Below, piece by piece: positions 52,505 through 61,261 of a DNA stretch of 62,128 bases (position 1 is its first letter; the number at the start of each line of letters is the position of its first letter). This DNA is from Natronococcus sp. A-GB7 (lineage in GTDB: Archaea > Halobacteriota > Halobacteria > Halobacteriales > Natrialbaceae), in assembly GCF_029688865.1 (NCBI RefSeq), contig NZ_JARUKV010000029.1, forward strand, positions 1 through 62,128, given 5' to 3'. The position numbers were made by a program, and so were the translations under genes. The notes under the pieces are model-generated. The model did not search any database, was not told where the DNA came from, and saw only the letters and a list, made by a program, of their open reading frames with translations.

Positions 52505-53469
52505 TCAGAGCGTGAACAAGAACGTCGCTCCCTCACCGGGTTCGGAGTCGACCCAGATCTCGCCTCCGTGGCGCTCGACGATCCGCTGACAGAGCGCGAG
52601 CCCGATGCCCGTCCCCTCGTACGCCTCCTGATTGTGAAGTCGGTTGAATACCGTGAAGATACGGTCCTGATCTTTGGGATCGATCCCGATCCCTTGTCGT
52701 TGACCGAGATCACCCAGTTGTTGTTTCTCCGGTCGGCGCTCACGTGAATCTGCGGTGACTCGTCTCCGCTATAGGTGATGGAGTTGTCGAGCAAATTTTG
52801 GAACAATTGTCGGAGCTGGCCGGCATCAGCCTCGAGACGAGGAAGATCCTCGACCGTAACTTCGGCACCGCTTTCGACGATCCGAACGTGGAGGTCCTCG
52901 AGCACGGCATTCAACTCGATTGATTCGACCGGATCGCCCTGCCTATCGACTCGGGAGTATTTGAGTAGCCCCTCGATCATGTCGCGCATCCGGTCGGCAC
53001 TGTCAATAGCGAACTCGCGGAACTCTTCGGCATCGTCGTCGAGGTGGTCTTTGTACTGGTTCTCAATGAGTTGGAGGTAACTCGAAACCATACACAAGGG
53101 TTCCTGCAGGTCATGGCTGGCGGCGTAGGCCAACTGCTCGAGGCGCTCGTTCGATTTCTCGAGGCGCCGCTCGAACTGCTTACGCTCAGTGATATCGGCC
53201 AGGGCGCCAGGGAACGACACTGAAGTACCGTCATCGTCGTACTCGATGTGACCGCGCGCAACGACCCACCGGAGTTCGTTGTCGTTCCAAACGCGGTACT
53301 CTTCTTTGTACCCTTCGCCCGATTCGATGGCGTCCTCAACTTTCCGTTTGATCCGCTCGCGATCATCGTCGTGGATGGCCGAGAGGAACTGGCCGAACGA
53401 GACGCTCTCGGTAGCTGTCTCGGGATCGATCTCGAACTTCTTGGCGAATGACGCACCGTGACCATTTGG
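52505..53469 (-). pseudogene. PAS-histidine kinase, 5' truncated and frameshifted
   Basis: The minus strand encodes a PAS domain (FLSAIHDDDRERIKRKVEDA; YRVWNDNELRWVVARGHIEY; PGALADITERKQFERRLEKS), a HisKA box LEQLAYAASHDLQEPLCMVS with intact His, and HATPase blocks [20 protein letters not shown] and WVISVNDKG. Near 52690 one base is missing (AAGGGATCGGG should read with an extra G); after restoring it the frame continues [20 protein letters not shown] ... [20 protein letters not shown] and ends at TGA 52505. No start codon exists: TGA closes the frame at 53470, about 40 bases before the IS6-type relic. The kinase is therefore dead, cut at its 5' end in the neighbourhood of the transposon. Confidence 0.82.
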
Positions 53470-53629
53470 TCATGCGTAGCGTGCTCAGAACGGAAGTCGT
53501 CTCAAGAGGCACTGTCTAGTTGAGCCAGTTTGAGAAGTGAGCAGGCCGTTGAGTTGATTTGGATTACTGCTCGCAGACCTGCTCAGCGAGAGCTACGATG
53601 CGGATTTAGAAGAATCTTGTAAGAACGAG

Positions 53630-53664
53630 CGGACGGCGAACGCCCTGACGGGCGTCGCCGTCCG
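53630..53664. repeat. Long imperfect palindrome inside IS6-type relic
   Basis: Arms CGGACGGCGAACGCCC and GGGCGTCGCCGTCCG pair with a single bulged A around loop TGA. It interrupts the transposase between NERTA and VRLHQTG without an immediate stop. Confidence 0.7.
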
Positions 53665-53795
53665 CCTCCATCAGACCGGTTGTTCTTTCGGGAGACAACA
53701 ACGATTCTCGCTGAATTAGGCGTTGAACGGTCTCACGGAGCGGTCTGAAACTGGGTACATCGGCTAGCTGACAGCGGACGCGACCCGCCGACGTC

Positions 53796-53860
53796 CACGA
53801 GAGCGAAGCTCTCGTGCGGCCCATCAGAACGCGAAGCGTTCTGAGGACGGCGTCGCCGTC
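53796..53860. repeat. Three consecutive palindromes inside IS6-type relic
   Basis: 53796-53816: arms CACGAGAGC/GCTCTCGTG, loop GAA. 53825-53843: arms CAGAACGC/GCGTTCTG, loop GAA. 53846-53860: arms GACGGC/GCCGTC, loop GTC. The first two contain GCGAAGC, a DNA mini-hairpin sequence known to be exceptionally stable. They extend the transposase by about 20 codons relative to the family pattern yet keep its frame open into RVAVDETAV. Confidence 0.8.
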
Positions 53861-54317
53861 GCGGGTCGCTGTCGACGAAACTGCTGTCAAGATCAACGGC
53901 GAGTGGTCTTGGTTATATGCTGCAATAGATATCGAGTCAAAGTTGATTCTCGGCGCCACGTTGTTTAGTCGGCATGGCACTGATCCGGCACTGCATTTCT
54001 GCATGGACTCCGTGAGAAACACGAACTCTCCGAGGCTGAGTTTCTTGTCGATCAATTCGGCTATCGGACTGCCATTGCTCGATTAGGACTGAACGTTCGG
54101 GTGAACTATACCGATCGAAACCTCGTCGAAAAGTGGTTTCATACTCTCAAAATGCGAGTCGACCGTTTCCATAGTTCGTGGATGGGAAGTCGGGCGAGCG
54201 CACGCGAATGGGTTGAATAGTTCGCACATTATTATAACCGCCAGAGACCGCATCAATCGCGTGATGGAAAGACGCCGGCTGAGGAGGTGCTGAACTAGAC
54301 AGTACCGTTTGGGTTAA

Positions 54318-54380
54318 TTAAAGACCGCATCAATCGTTCGGTAGACGACCGCTAGCCGGCGAGGAGTTCAAGGAGACAGT
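54318..54380 (+). repeat. Second IS6-type 3' end fragment
   Basis: AAAGACCGCATCAATCGTTC followed by GACCGCTAGCCGGCGAGGAG mirrors the 3' end of the element at 53511 (AGAGACCGCATCAATCGCGT ... GACGCCGGCTGAGGAGGTGC). A second, more diverged element end lies directly after the first, the sign of nested or tandem insertions. Confidence 0.55.
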
Positions 54381-54564
54381 GACTATCCCCTCAGACCTCT
54401 TGTCGAGAGGTCTGTCATCGGATTTCGGGTTTCAGTTTCACTGTGGTTGGCTCGCCTATATACAGATTCAGGAATAATACTGGTAATAGAGGGAGCGGAC
54501 ACACCACCACCCTGTTGCAAGTCACACGCGCTCCCTCTTTTCCACACGCCATCTCTACTAACCC

Positions 54565-54717
54565 ATGTCCACGGCGAACCCACCACCCCTCGGTACATGC
54601 CCGTTCTATCAAGCCGAGATCACGACGACCAATGTGATCCTTGAATACGAAACAGAGACAGGACCAGCAGTATACGCCGAGTGCCCCAACTGCCGTGAGG
54701 TTGTGAACCCAGAGTAA
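54565..54717 (+). CDS. Small zinc-ribbon-like protein lacking one Cys
   Basis: 50 aa. MSTANPPPLGTCPFYQAEIT, TTNVILEYETETGPAVYAEC, PNCREVVNPE. This is the pattern of a widespread haloarchaeal ~50-residue zinc protein (CPxC ... CPxC, DUF7837-like from memory), but the first pair reads CPFY instead of CPFC. Zinc binding would need three Cys or another ligand. It lies next to IS debris. Complete with ATG and TAA. Confidence 0.65.
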   Translation: MSTANPPPLGTCPFYQAEITTTNVILEYETETGPAVYAECPNCREVVNPE

Positions 54718-55105
54718 TTCCCTGTATCTGTGTTATTTGAACGTGTAGACCGGTTGCTGTCCTGGACAGAGCAGCCAGAAGTCGTATACGAATGTCGCCA
54801 TGTGACGCCATCTATCTAGCTGTCCGATTCCCTAATAGAGAACCCTACACGCCGGGTTTATCTAAGAAATCCTAATTAGTCAGATCGTCAGTTGCGTTGA
54901 TCAGGCCGTTCGGTCGCCGGTGACGTCGTCAAGAGTCGTAAGTGATACGGCGAACACCAGTAAACCGATTCTTCTCAAAATCCCCCGTTCGCTAGTCGTC
55001 CTTCCCGTCTAACTAACAATCTATCTTAAAGACATCCCGAAGTTGGTTAAGGCTCTGCTATAAGATAGTTTATTGTACTGTACTATATTGGAGTAGACAG
55101 AGAAG
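54718..55105. other. AT-rich intergenic
   Basis: No supportable gene in 388 bases. The last 60 bases contain TATA-like stretches (GCTATAAGATAG, TACTATATTGG) that probably form the promoter of the next gene. Confidence 0.4.
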
Positions 55106-55699
55106 ATGGATCAGCGGGCACAAAATAAAGAAGCCTCATCCACCGATAACTCACCCGAGGCCCGGGTGCTTTCCGAGGATGATGTCTTCCACCTGTTGAA
55201 CACTAGTCGGCGACGAGAAGTAATCCGGTGTCTGTTAGAAACGGGTGAACCGATTCAATTGCCCGACCTTGCCAGACACGTTGCAGCAGCAGAGAATGAG
55301 ATGCCTATTGACCTAGTAACTTCAGATCAATACCAACGAATTTACGTCCCACTATATCAGGAACAGCTCCCGAAGCTCGACAAAGCGGGTGTTATTCGCT
55401 ACGACCAGTCCAGCGGTGTCATTGAACCGACTGACAGACTAGGGGTTTTTTCACCATATCTCGAGCACTCACCTAACGAAGAGGGTGGCACGAGATCCAG
55501 TGTCACCACTACCAATTCCGACAAGCAGGTAGTCAGCAAGTGGTATTTCGCATCTGCAGGTCTCAGTGCAATATTACTACTGGCTGTTACACTTGAGTTG
55601 ATACCGATCGCTGGTGAACTTCTTGGTGCGATCATCATTGTCCTGTTTCTCGCCGCGAACGCCGCTGCGAGGCTATCATTGTTTCATCTGTCGGGTTGA
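55106..55699 (+). CDS. DUF7344 winged-helix protein with C-terminal membrane anchor
   Basis: 197 aa. Residues 22-125 form the DUF7344 winged helix: LSEDDVFHLLNTSRRREVIR, PIQLPDLARHVAAAENEMPI, YVPLYQEQLPKLDKAGVIRY, DQSSGVIEPTDRLGVFSPYL. Residues 145-197 contain two hydrophobic helices (YFASAGLSAILLLAVTLELI; LLGAIIIVLFLAANAAARLS). Probably a membrane-tethered DNA-binding regulator, a layout common in haloarchaea. AT-richer codons than the core. Stands alone. Confidence 0.85.
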   Translation: MDQRAQNKEASSTDNSPEARVLSEDDVFHLLNTSRRREVIRCLLETGEPIQLPDLARHVAAAENEMPIDLVTSDQYQRIYVPLYQEQLPKLDKAGVIRYDQSSGVIEPTDRLGVFSPYLEHSPNEEGGTRSSVTTTNSDKQVVSKWYFASAGLSAILLLAVTLELIPIAGELLGAIIIVLFLAANAAARLSLFHLSG

Positions 55700-55762
55700 A
55701 CGTACTGCCTGTCTCTCTATCAGAGAAGACGTAATACTTATCGAATTTTTTGAAAAGCTACT

Positions 55763-56002
55763 ATGTATACATTTAACGCAAAGATCGAAAAGCAAGACAG
55801 TTCGTACGTAGTCGAAGTGCCGAAACGCGAACTCAGTGATAGGAAGAAAGATCTCGGGCAGCCTTTTCTCCACCTCTTATGTCGGCTACAGATACCAATG
55901 ACTCCTGCGTACGATACGACGATTATCGCTGTCATTTCGATCATCTCACGGACGCCCGGTGCGATCACACCTGGCACCTCAATTGTTCAACAGTGTTACT
56001 AA
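55763..56002 (+). CDS. Truncated small protein, AbrB/TRAM-like N-terminus
   Basis: 79 aa. The first 30 residues, MYTFNAKIEKQDSSYVVEVP then KRELSDRKKDLGQ, look like the beta-rich start of a small haloarchaeal AbrB- or TRAM-type protein. The rest changes to unrelated sequence (TPAYDTTIIAVISIISRTPG). Most likely the head of a gene fused by deletion to non-coding DNA. Function unknown. Confidence 0.4.
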   Translation: MYTFNAKIEKQDSSYVVEVPKRELSDRKKDLGQPFLHLLCRLQIPMTPAYDTTIIAVISIISRTPGAITPGTSIVQQCY

Positions 56003-57166
56003 TAGCCCCACGAATTCCGAAAGTGCCGCTGCACACTTGAGACTCCCACCGCTTTCCTGTTGCCGAGCGATTCTCGCCTGTATTATTTTCATCGTGAGAG
56101 TTTCCGAGCATCGACATCCATCTCTGCTAACAATCAAAATACGCAACACCGCGTCTCAACCTACGATAAGAGTCTCTACCGAGCCAGTGTTGGTTAGTTT
56201 CGAAGGCGCTACTCCTCGTCGTCCACCATCACGACCGCGGTGCGCCTGCCGACCCGCTGGCGTGCCGGGCCACCCCTCACGTGGGTACTCGCCAGCGTGT
56301 TCGTGATGATATGCCCGGTAATTCCCGCGCCCCGAACGTTCTCGAGCAGTCGGGAAATGGCCACTCATTGGTCTCGATGTCGTTGCTCATACGTCAATCT
56401 CGAACGTCTCTAGCGTCTAAGCCGCTTTCGCGACAGTCGGTCGGCTCGCTGGCGGTTTTGGCAAGTCGGTTCTTACCTCTAACCAACACCGGGGTTCTGT
56501 CACCCTCGAGTTGATTAGACACAACATCGAGTAGTGGCGACACTCTAATTTCACTTCGTATCTGTTCTATCGATATATTTGCTATAGACCTAGGTATCCT
56601 AAACCTCTGCAACTAGTGGAAGATTATTAGGCAGAGTACCGAGAATTATCAAGTGGTCGGCGGGTGTCAACGCATCTCAACGCCACCCCCCGGCGAGCGT
56701 AACACCACCGACCTACCTAATCCCTCAGAAACATGGCGGGTTGGTGCCTACCATCAACCCTACTATCGGCGTGTGCCTCAAAGAAGCCAGACTCACCCTC
56801 TGGCTTCCTGCACCCCGTCTGTGTTCGATTCTCGCGTGGACTTTTTTGTGTCTACTTATGGAGTTGCTTTTTTGCTATAGTGGGGGAGTTATTAGTAGTT
56901 TTAGTAAGTAATCGGAGAGCGTCGGAGGTATCGGCGAGTCATTGCGACATCGGCCCGTTCAGTCCTTACCTTCGACGCCCCGAATAGCTCATCGGACAGC
57001 CAAAACAGTAGGTCACCCTTCCTGGGACCTACCGATTTCGAGTGCTACAATTATCACGCTGCAAATAGACAGATGTTAATATTGAGAGTTTCCACATGAA
57101 GGTGGCTGGTGTCCATCGAGGGTTGTTCGACACACCACCGCTGATAATCTCGGTGTCCCAGCCCAG
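56003..57166. other. Gene-poor accessory interval
   Basis: 1164 bases of mixed composition. The only coding-like piece is a minus-strand fragment at 56209-56364 (separate entry). The remaining frames are short, lack family character and overlap each other. A T-rich stretch is at about 56865. Confidence 0.4.
56209..56364 (-). pseudogene. Unidentified C-terminal protein fragment
   Basis: 51 codons from GTG 56364 to TAG: SRLLENVRGAGITGHIITNT then LASTHVRGGPARQRVGRRTA and VVMVDDEE. The sequence has the look of a conserved C-terminus (Gly-rich turns, basic patch, acidic end), but there is no upstream domain and a TGA closes the frame. I do not recognise the family. Confidence 0.35.
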
Positions 57167-57337
57167 ATGTCGCGGAAGCAGGGTTCAGACGCGGTTCCCT
57201 CCTTCCGAGTACCCCTACCCACCCTTCGTGAAGGCGAGATTATTTTTCAGGAGTCGATCGACCGCCAGTTGCCAGGCGTGCTCGGTGGTCTCGAGGAGGT
57301 CGCTAAGGAGCAGTTTCTCAACGACGACAACCGATAG
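57167..57337 (+). CDS. Small hypothetical ORF
   Basis: 56 aa: MSRKQGSDAVPSFRVPLPTL, REGEIIFQESIDRQLPGVLG, GLEEVAKEQFLNDDNR. The C-terminal amphipathic helix looks protein-like. No ribosome-site or promoter evidence; could be the residue of a larger gene. Confidence 0.35.
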   Translation: MSRKQGSDAVPSFRVPLPTLREGEIIFQESIDRQLPGVLGGLEEVAKEQFLNDDNR

Positions 57338-57362
57338 CGCTGTTGAAACGGATTAGTGGAGC

Positions 57363-57734
57363 TTACGAGAAGAGACCCGTAACCTGCGATGCAAGCGCGC
57401 CGATCAGGGATCTGGACGGATTGCCGTATTCGTGCTCAAGCACGGTATTCCCACTCGGGTTATTTACCACAATGATGTCGCCATCCTGCTTCCAGACCGC
57501 ATTGCCACTTCCCGTGAAGATCTCGTCATCCGTTGCGCTTCCAGGTCCGCTAGTTACTCGGACTTGCTCGCCAGAGTCGAGCGTAAAGCCACTCGGGAAC
57601 GTGGCTGAACTGCCAGTACCTGCTTCTCGATCGGTAACCTCGTAGTCACCGAGATCGATCTCCTGGTCACTCGTGTTTTCAAAGAGGATGTACTCGTTCT
57701 CGGACGCGTGGCCGACGTCGACAGTCATATCCAC
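57363..57734 (-). CDS. Lamin-tail-domain protein, N-terminally uncertain
   Basis: 123 aa from GTG 57734 (ATG two codons later is equally possible). EYILFENTSDQEIDLGDYEV, SSATFPSGFTLDSGEQVRVT and GSGNAVWKQDGDIIVVNNPS are the hallmarks of the LTD beta-sandwich found in secreted prokaryotic proteins. The frame is open upstream for about 37 more codons (EYFGSDSRDGFDVSIYYPVE) to a TGA, with no start codon, and no signal peptide is visible. The domain probably belonged to a longer exported protein whose 5' end is gone. Confidence 0.7.
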   Translation of the reverse strand: MDMTVDVGHASENEYILFENTSDQEIDLGDYEVTDREAGTGSSATFPSGFTLDSGEQVRVTSGPGSATDDEIFTGSGNAVWKQDGDIIVVNNPSGNTVLEHEYGNPSRSLIGALASQVTGLFS

Positions 57735-57909
57735 GACCTCGAGTGCGTCCGAGCGTGTTGAAGAACTCGAGACCGGCTCTACTGGGTAGTAGATACTGAC
57801 GTCAAACCCATCGCGAGAGTCGGAACCGAAGTATTCTGCTCAGAGTAGTCTACGAAAGCTTTGAAATTAGGCGGTTTAGCCAACAGCAGTCGCATTGGTC
57901 AGACTCGTT

Positions 57910-59184
57910 CTAGTCAGATACTTCACTACGATGGCCAATGCTGAGCGAAATCCGGTAATCAGCTGCCTCATCGCATCCGTATGCCTCCAGATAGCCACTT
58001 GAAGACTCACCAGGGTCCAAAAACACCATGTTATCTATATTGCTAATCACTCCTCCGCTTTCGTCCAGAAGGGTCCCTGCGTAGTGAACATTCATCTCTT
58101 GAGTGTCGGACACATTTTCAAGCGAATAGTTGATCAGACAATCGTCCTGTGCATCGGAACTGGCCCATTCTATTCCGTGGTCCGTAACTTCAAGCACCTC
58201 TTCGTCCTCTTCATCGGCGTACTGGATCTGTCCCTCCATTTCCTCGGGGGAGATTCCATTACCATCGTCTCCATCGGAATCGTCTTCCTCGTTCTCTTCG
58301 TCGTCGCCGTCTTCCTCTTCATCTGATTCAGCGTCGTCTTCCTCGCTCCCGTCGGTATCATCGGCTCCGTCCTCATCCGTGTCCTCGTCGCTGTCGTCCT
58401 CGTTCTCATCACTATCCTCTTCGTGCTCTGTCTCTTCGGTGTCTTCTTCGGGTTCTTCGTCGTTCTCGTCTTCAGACTCTTCGTCTTGCTCTTCAGGTTC
58501 AGATTCGTCTTCAGATTCGCCGGGCTCTTCGTCCTGGTCCTCCCCTTCCGAACCCTCGTCTTCAGATTCTTCCTCCTGGTCCTCTGACTCGGATTCTTCT
58601 TCTGATCCCTCTTCGTTTTCAGTCTCTTCGGACTCTTCGTCTTGTTCTTCAGGTCCGGATTCCTCTTCAGATTCTTCGTCCTGATCCTCTGGTTCGGACA
58701 CCTCTTCTGGTTCCTCGTTCTCCTCAGATTTTTCGAGTTCTTCGTCTGGGTCCTCCGTTTCCGGCTCCTCGTCTTCTGTTTCTTCGGGTTCTTCCTCTTG
58801 ATCCTCTGACCCCGAGTCCTCGTCTTCTTCGCTCTCAGGCTCTTCAGAGTCTTCGCTCTCTTCTTCGGAATCGGGCTCTGCATCGTTTTCTTCTATCTCT
58901 TCTTCTGGTTCGTCGGGCTCATCTTCCTCTTCTTCAGGTCCTTCAGATTCATCTTCTTCTGAGTCCTCGGGTTGTTCTTCGCCCTCCCCAGGTTCTTCAG
59001 GATCGTCTTCCTCATCTTCATCGTCGTTCTCAAGTTCTGTTTCAGAATCGTCGGCAGACCTGTTCTCCTGGTCATCACCTGTTTCCTCAAAGTCTGACCC
59101 ATCGTTGTCAGGTGATTGAGAGCATCCGGCAAGAGTTGCAGAAACCACAGCACCAGACCCAGTTAGAATAGTTCGTCTGTGCAT
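57910..59184 (-). CDS. Tat lipoprotein with very long Glu/Asp linker
   Basis: 424 aa. Signal MHRRTILTGSGAVVSATLAGC with lipobox Cys. Residues 22-310 are an almost uninterrupted Glu/Asp/Ser/Pro tract with a quasi-repeat of the form DQEEESEDE / EEQDEESE. The folded C-terminal domain (320-424) has CLINYSLENVSDTQEMNVHY, FLDPGESSSGYLEAYGCDEA and DYRISLSIG, resembling FxLYD-type beta-sandwiches. The GCDEAxxY motif also occurs in the lipoprotein at 34-1062, so they are paralogues at opposite ends of the window. Surface-exposed; role unknown. Confidence 0.85.
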   Translation of the reverse strand: MHRRTILTGSGAVVSATLAGCSQSPDNDGSDFEETGDDQENRSADDSETELENDDEDEEDDPEEPGEGEEQPEDSEEDESEGPEEEEDEPDEPEEEIEENDAEPDSEEESEDSEEPESEEDEDSGSEDQEEEPEETEDEEPETEDPDEELEKSEENEEPEEVSEPEDQDEESEEESGPEEQDEESEETENEEGSEEESESEDQEEESEDEGSEGEDQDEEPGESEDESEPEEQDEESEDENDEEPEEDTEETEHEEDSDENEDDSDEDTDEDGADDTDGSEEDDAESDEEEDGDDEENEEDDSDGDDGNGISPEEMEGQIQYADEEDEEVLEVTDHGIEWASSDAQDDCLINYSLENVSDTQEMNVHYAGTLLDESGGVISNIDNMVFLDPGESSSGYLEAYGCDEAADYRISLSIGHRSEVSD

Positions 59185-60134
59185 AAGTAATATATAGCGT
59201 ACTGTCCGATAATCCTAATCCCAAAGTGTATTGGGCGACATTCGTATTGTTGATGCCATTTTTGAGTTCGGAACCCCCAATGAGATCCCGAGCAATTTTA
59301 GCTTTAACCAGGAAGAGCCAGACTGACAACAAGTGGCTCGATGTTAGAATCCAGCTAAGTCCTTACTGACGGTCACCATATTGGGGAAGTTGGTGACCTC
59401 AACATTCGGAAGGGGTATTTAACAATTCTCTCCTCGAAGCGGAGAGTGCTATGTCGGGAACGATCGATTTGGTATTAGGTTTCGTCGGCACCCCCATGGA
59501 CGACCTTTGGGGCTGACCTCGATCAGCCCCGCGCGTTCTTGGCGTTGCTAGAAATACACCCATCTTGAACTCCTCGACGTAGCGAGTGCTGGTCCTCGCT
59601 TCGCCGCGTCGTCGCTCGAAAAATCTCCGCTCTGTCGTTCTCGATCGAAATCGATTCGAATAGGCGATTTCCAAGTGGTTGCTTGAGCCGTCGCCAACAC
59701 TCTTTTGCGGGGTCAGCTCTGGTAAACCCGCGGAAGGTAACACAGTTCGATCAGAGTGTCTTCAACGAACTCGTAGCGTCGTTAAGTAACCTTTCGCATC
59801 CGGCTCGCATCGTGAAGTTTTGGTGATCGCTTAGTAACTTGTTCGCAAGACTACTTTCATTTTACATACTTTATTGGTATTTATATTTTTGTCGTACGAC
59901 TAGCCAGGTTTGAGCTAGACTTCGTATCGAACAACTCAGAACGAGGATGCCATCTTCTTCAATAGCGAAACTAGAGTTGGGTATTTCGAAAAGTCTACTC
60001 AAGAGCGAATCTGCCGGCCAACACAGGGAATAGCATACGATAGTAGGGATGTTGTCTTTTGTACTCGTTCTATCGCACAGGAGCGCGCTAATGTGATAAC
60101 CGAGGGTTAGCGGGTTCAAATTTATTATTTGGTA
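59185..60134. other. AT-rich interval without a clear gene
   Basis: 950 bases. A 22-codon frame at 59451 (MSGTIDLVLGFVGTPMDDLW) preceded by a TATTTAAC block continues, after a one-base shift, with GADLDQPRAFLALLEIHPS; it could be a tiny broken gene. A GC-rich palindrome CTCTCC-TCGAAGC-GGAGAG lies at 59428-59446. The rest is AT-rich. Confidence 0.35.
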
Positions 60135-60374
60135 TTACCTGTACTCTTGAAGTCTCGATTTATTTATCCTCTTGGTTTTCGTTCCGAAGACGAGAAAAGT
60201 GCAGAGATCGGTGAGAACAGTGAGTGGTAATATAGCCAGTACGGCAGTATACGTAATTCCAAGCAAGAGATTCTCCCAGATGTTTTGGGATGAAAATTCA
60301 TTGGATGTGATAGAGTGCTGGGTGGCTTTAATCAATTTCGACGTCTCTTGGAATATGACCCCTTTTTTGGTCAT
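60135..60374 (-). CDS. Small membrane protein
   Basis: 79 aa. MTKKGVIFQETSKLIKATQH, then a single long hydrophobic stretch NLLLGITYTAVLAILPLTVL TDLCTFLVFG (split) and a basic tail KTKRINKSRLQEYR, giving a probable inside-positive orientation. A TATA-like TTTATAAGAG at about 60408-60418 lies about 35-45 bases before the ATG, which supports expression. AT-rich codons. No family recognised. Confidence 0.45.
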   Translation of the reverse strand: MTKKGVIFQETSKLIKATQHSITSNEFSSQNIWENLLLGITYTAVLAILPLTVLTDLCTFLVFGTKTKRINKSRLQEYR

Positions 60375-60549
60375 TGTCGTCTCTTACCACAGCAATTTCC
60401 ACCACCCTCTTATAAATATGCTAGTTTTAGCTATCTACACACAGATTTTGATTGAGAATGGTCGTAGCAGACCCCGTTTTTTCGACGAAAGAAACCCGTT
60501 ATAGATATCTAGTAACTATTTCCAAAAGGCCTCGTCACGGTCGTGTGGT

Positions 60550-61238
60550 CGTGTTTGGTCAAGGCTGATGGATGAGATGGGATGGTTTTTAGCTGGCTCA
60601 TGGTAGAAATCACCCGCCTCAGTGGTTGTAGCGACTGGATCGAATTAGATTTTGTGGAGCGAGAGCGGACACCGCGTCGGCTGATAAAGCTGGGTATTCG
60701 ACACCATTTCAGCGGATTATCGCTTTTGAATATTATCTCTGACCTGAGATTTTTGGTGTCGAACGGTCGCAAAAAGCTATTCACGACTGCGTGCAGAAGG
60801 TCGATCTACAGCCTGCCAGCGGTGCGAGTCCGGATCACGTCGCACTTGACGAGACGGTGATCCGAATCAATGGTCAGCAGTTCTGGCTGTACGCAGCTGT
60901 CGATCCTCATTCGAACGAATTCTTGCACTTGCGGCTCTTTACGACTACGACAACGGCACTGTCACAACAGTTTCTCCGCGAACTTCTGAGAAACACGACG
61001 TCGCCGACACCGTGTTTCTCGTTGATCACGCCCAGCATCTAGCGACTGCACTACAACAAGCGGGGCCCCGATTTCGTTCCGTTTAACACGGAAATCGAAA
61101 CGCTGTCGAGCGCATATTTCGAGAAATAAAACACTGAATCTCCTCGTTCAGTAATAGCTTCAGTCACGTCGGTCCGACGACCGCCGAGACGTGGCTCCAA
61201 GCCTTCTCCGTCTGGTGGAATTTGCTCAACTAAACACG
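60550..61238 (+). mobile_element. IS6-type insertion sequence relic
   Basis: Inverted termini CGTGTTTGGTCAAG and (reversed right end) CGTGTTTAGTTGAG bound a broken transposase. From ATG 60600: MVEITRLSGCSDWIELDFVE, then LIKLGIRHHFSGLSLLNIIS; after a frame change VQKVDLQPASGASPDHVALD, ETVIRINGQQFWLYAAVDPH; then further frame changes into FLVDHAQHLATAL, ERIFREIK-like and GPTTAETWLQAFSVWWNLLN. This is a different IS6-type branch from the elements at 49568 and 53511. At least three frame disruptions make it inactive. Its right end lies 24 bases from the truncated lipoprotein gene. Confidence 0.82.
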
Positions 61239-61261
61239 ATGGCTCGTCGCTCGCTGAAGAG

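Larger units (their letters stand above)
53511..54306 (+). mobile_element. IS6-type insertion sequence relic with broken DDE transposase
   Basis: About 796 bases with inverted termini GGCACTGTCTAGTTGAG and (right end, reversed) GTACTGTCTAGTTCAGC. The transposase is broken by stops and frame changes: ESCKNERTA ... VRLHQTGCS, then RVAVDETAVKINGEWSWLYA (first DDE Asp), FLVDQFGYRTAIARLGLN (second), NLVEKWFHTLKMRVDRFHSS (Glu) and RQRPHQSRDGKTPAEEVLN. These match the IS6-type transposases common in haloarchaea. Three palindromes are inserted between the N-terminal part and the catalytic core (53796-53860), another at 53630-53664. Confidence 0.85.

Noticed and set aside
58130-58684. Ser-rich plus-strand frame opposite the Glu-rich lipoprotein
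   Set aside because: Reverse reading of GAA/GAG/GAC repeats; no independent start signals.
57910-59184. Possible CRISPR-like or minisatellite repeat in the Glu linker
   Set aside because: Repeats are degenerate codon-level repeats of an acidic linker with no constant repeat or spacer length.
59399-59743. 114-codon minus-strand frame
   Set aside because: Arg/Ser/Thr-rich, no family character, overlaps palindromic DNA; not supportable as a gene.
60172-60504. 110-codon plus-strand frame overlapping the small membrane protein
   Set aside because: Lacks a promoter-like upstream sequence and protein-like pattern; the minus-strand frame has a TATA-like block and a clean membrane helix.
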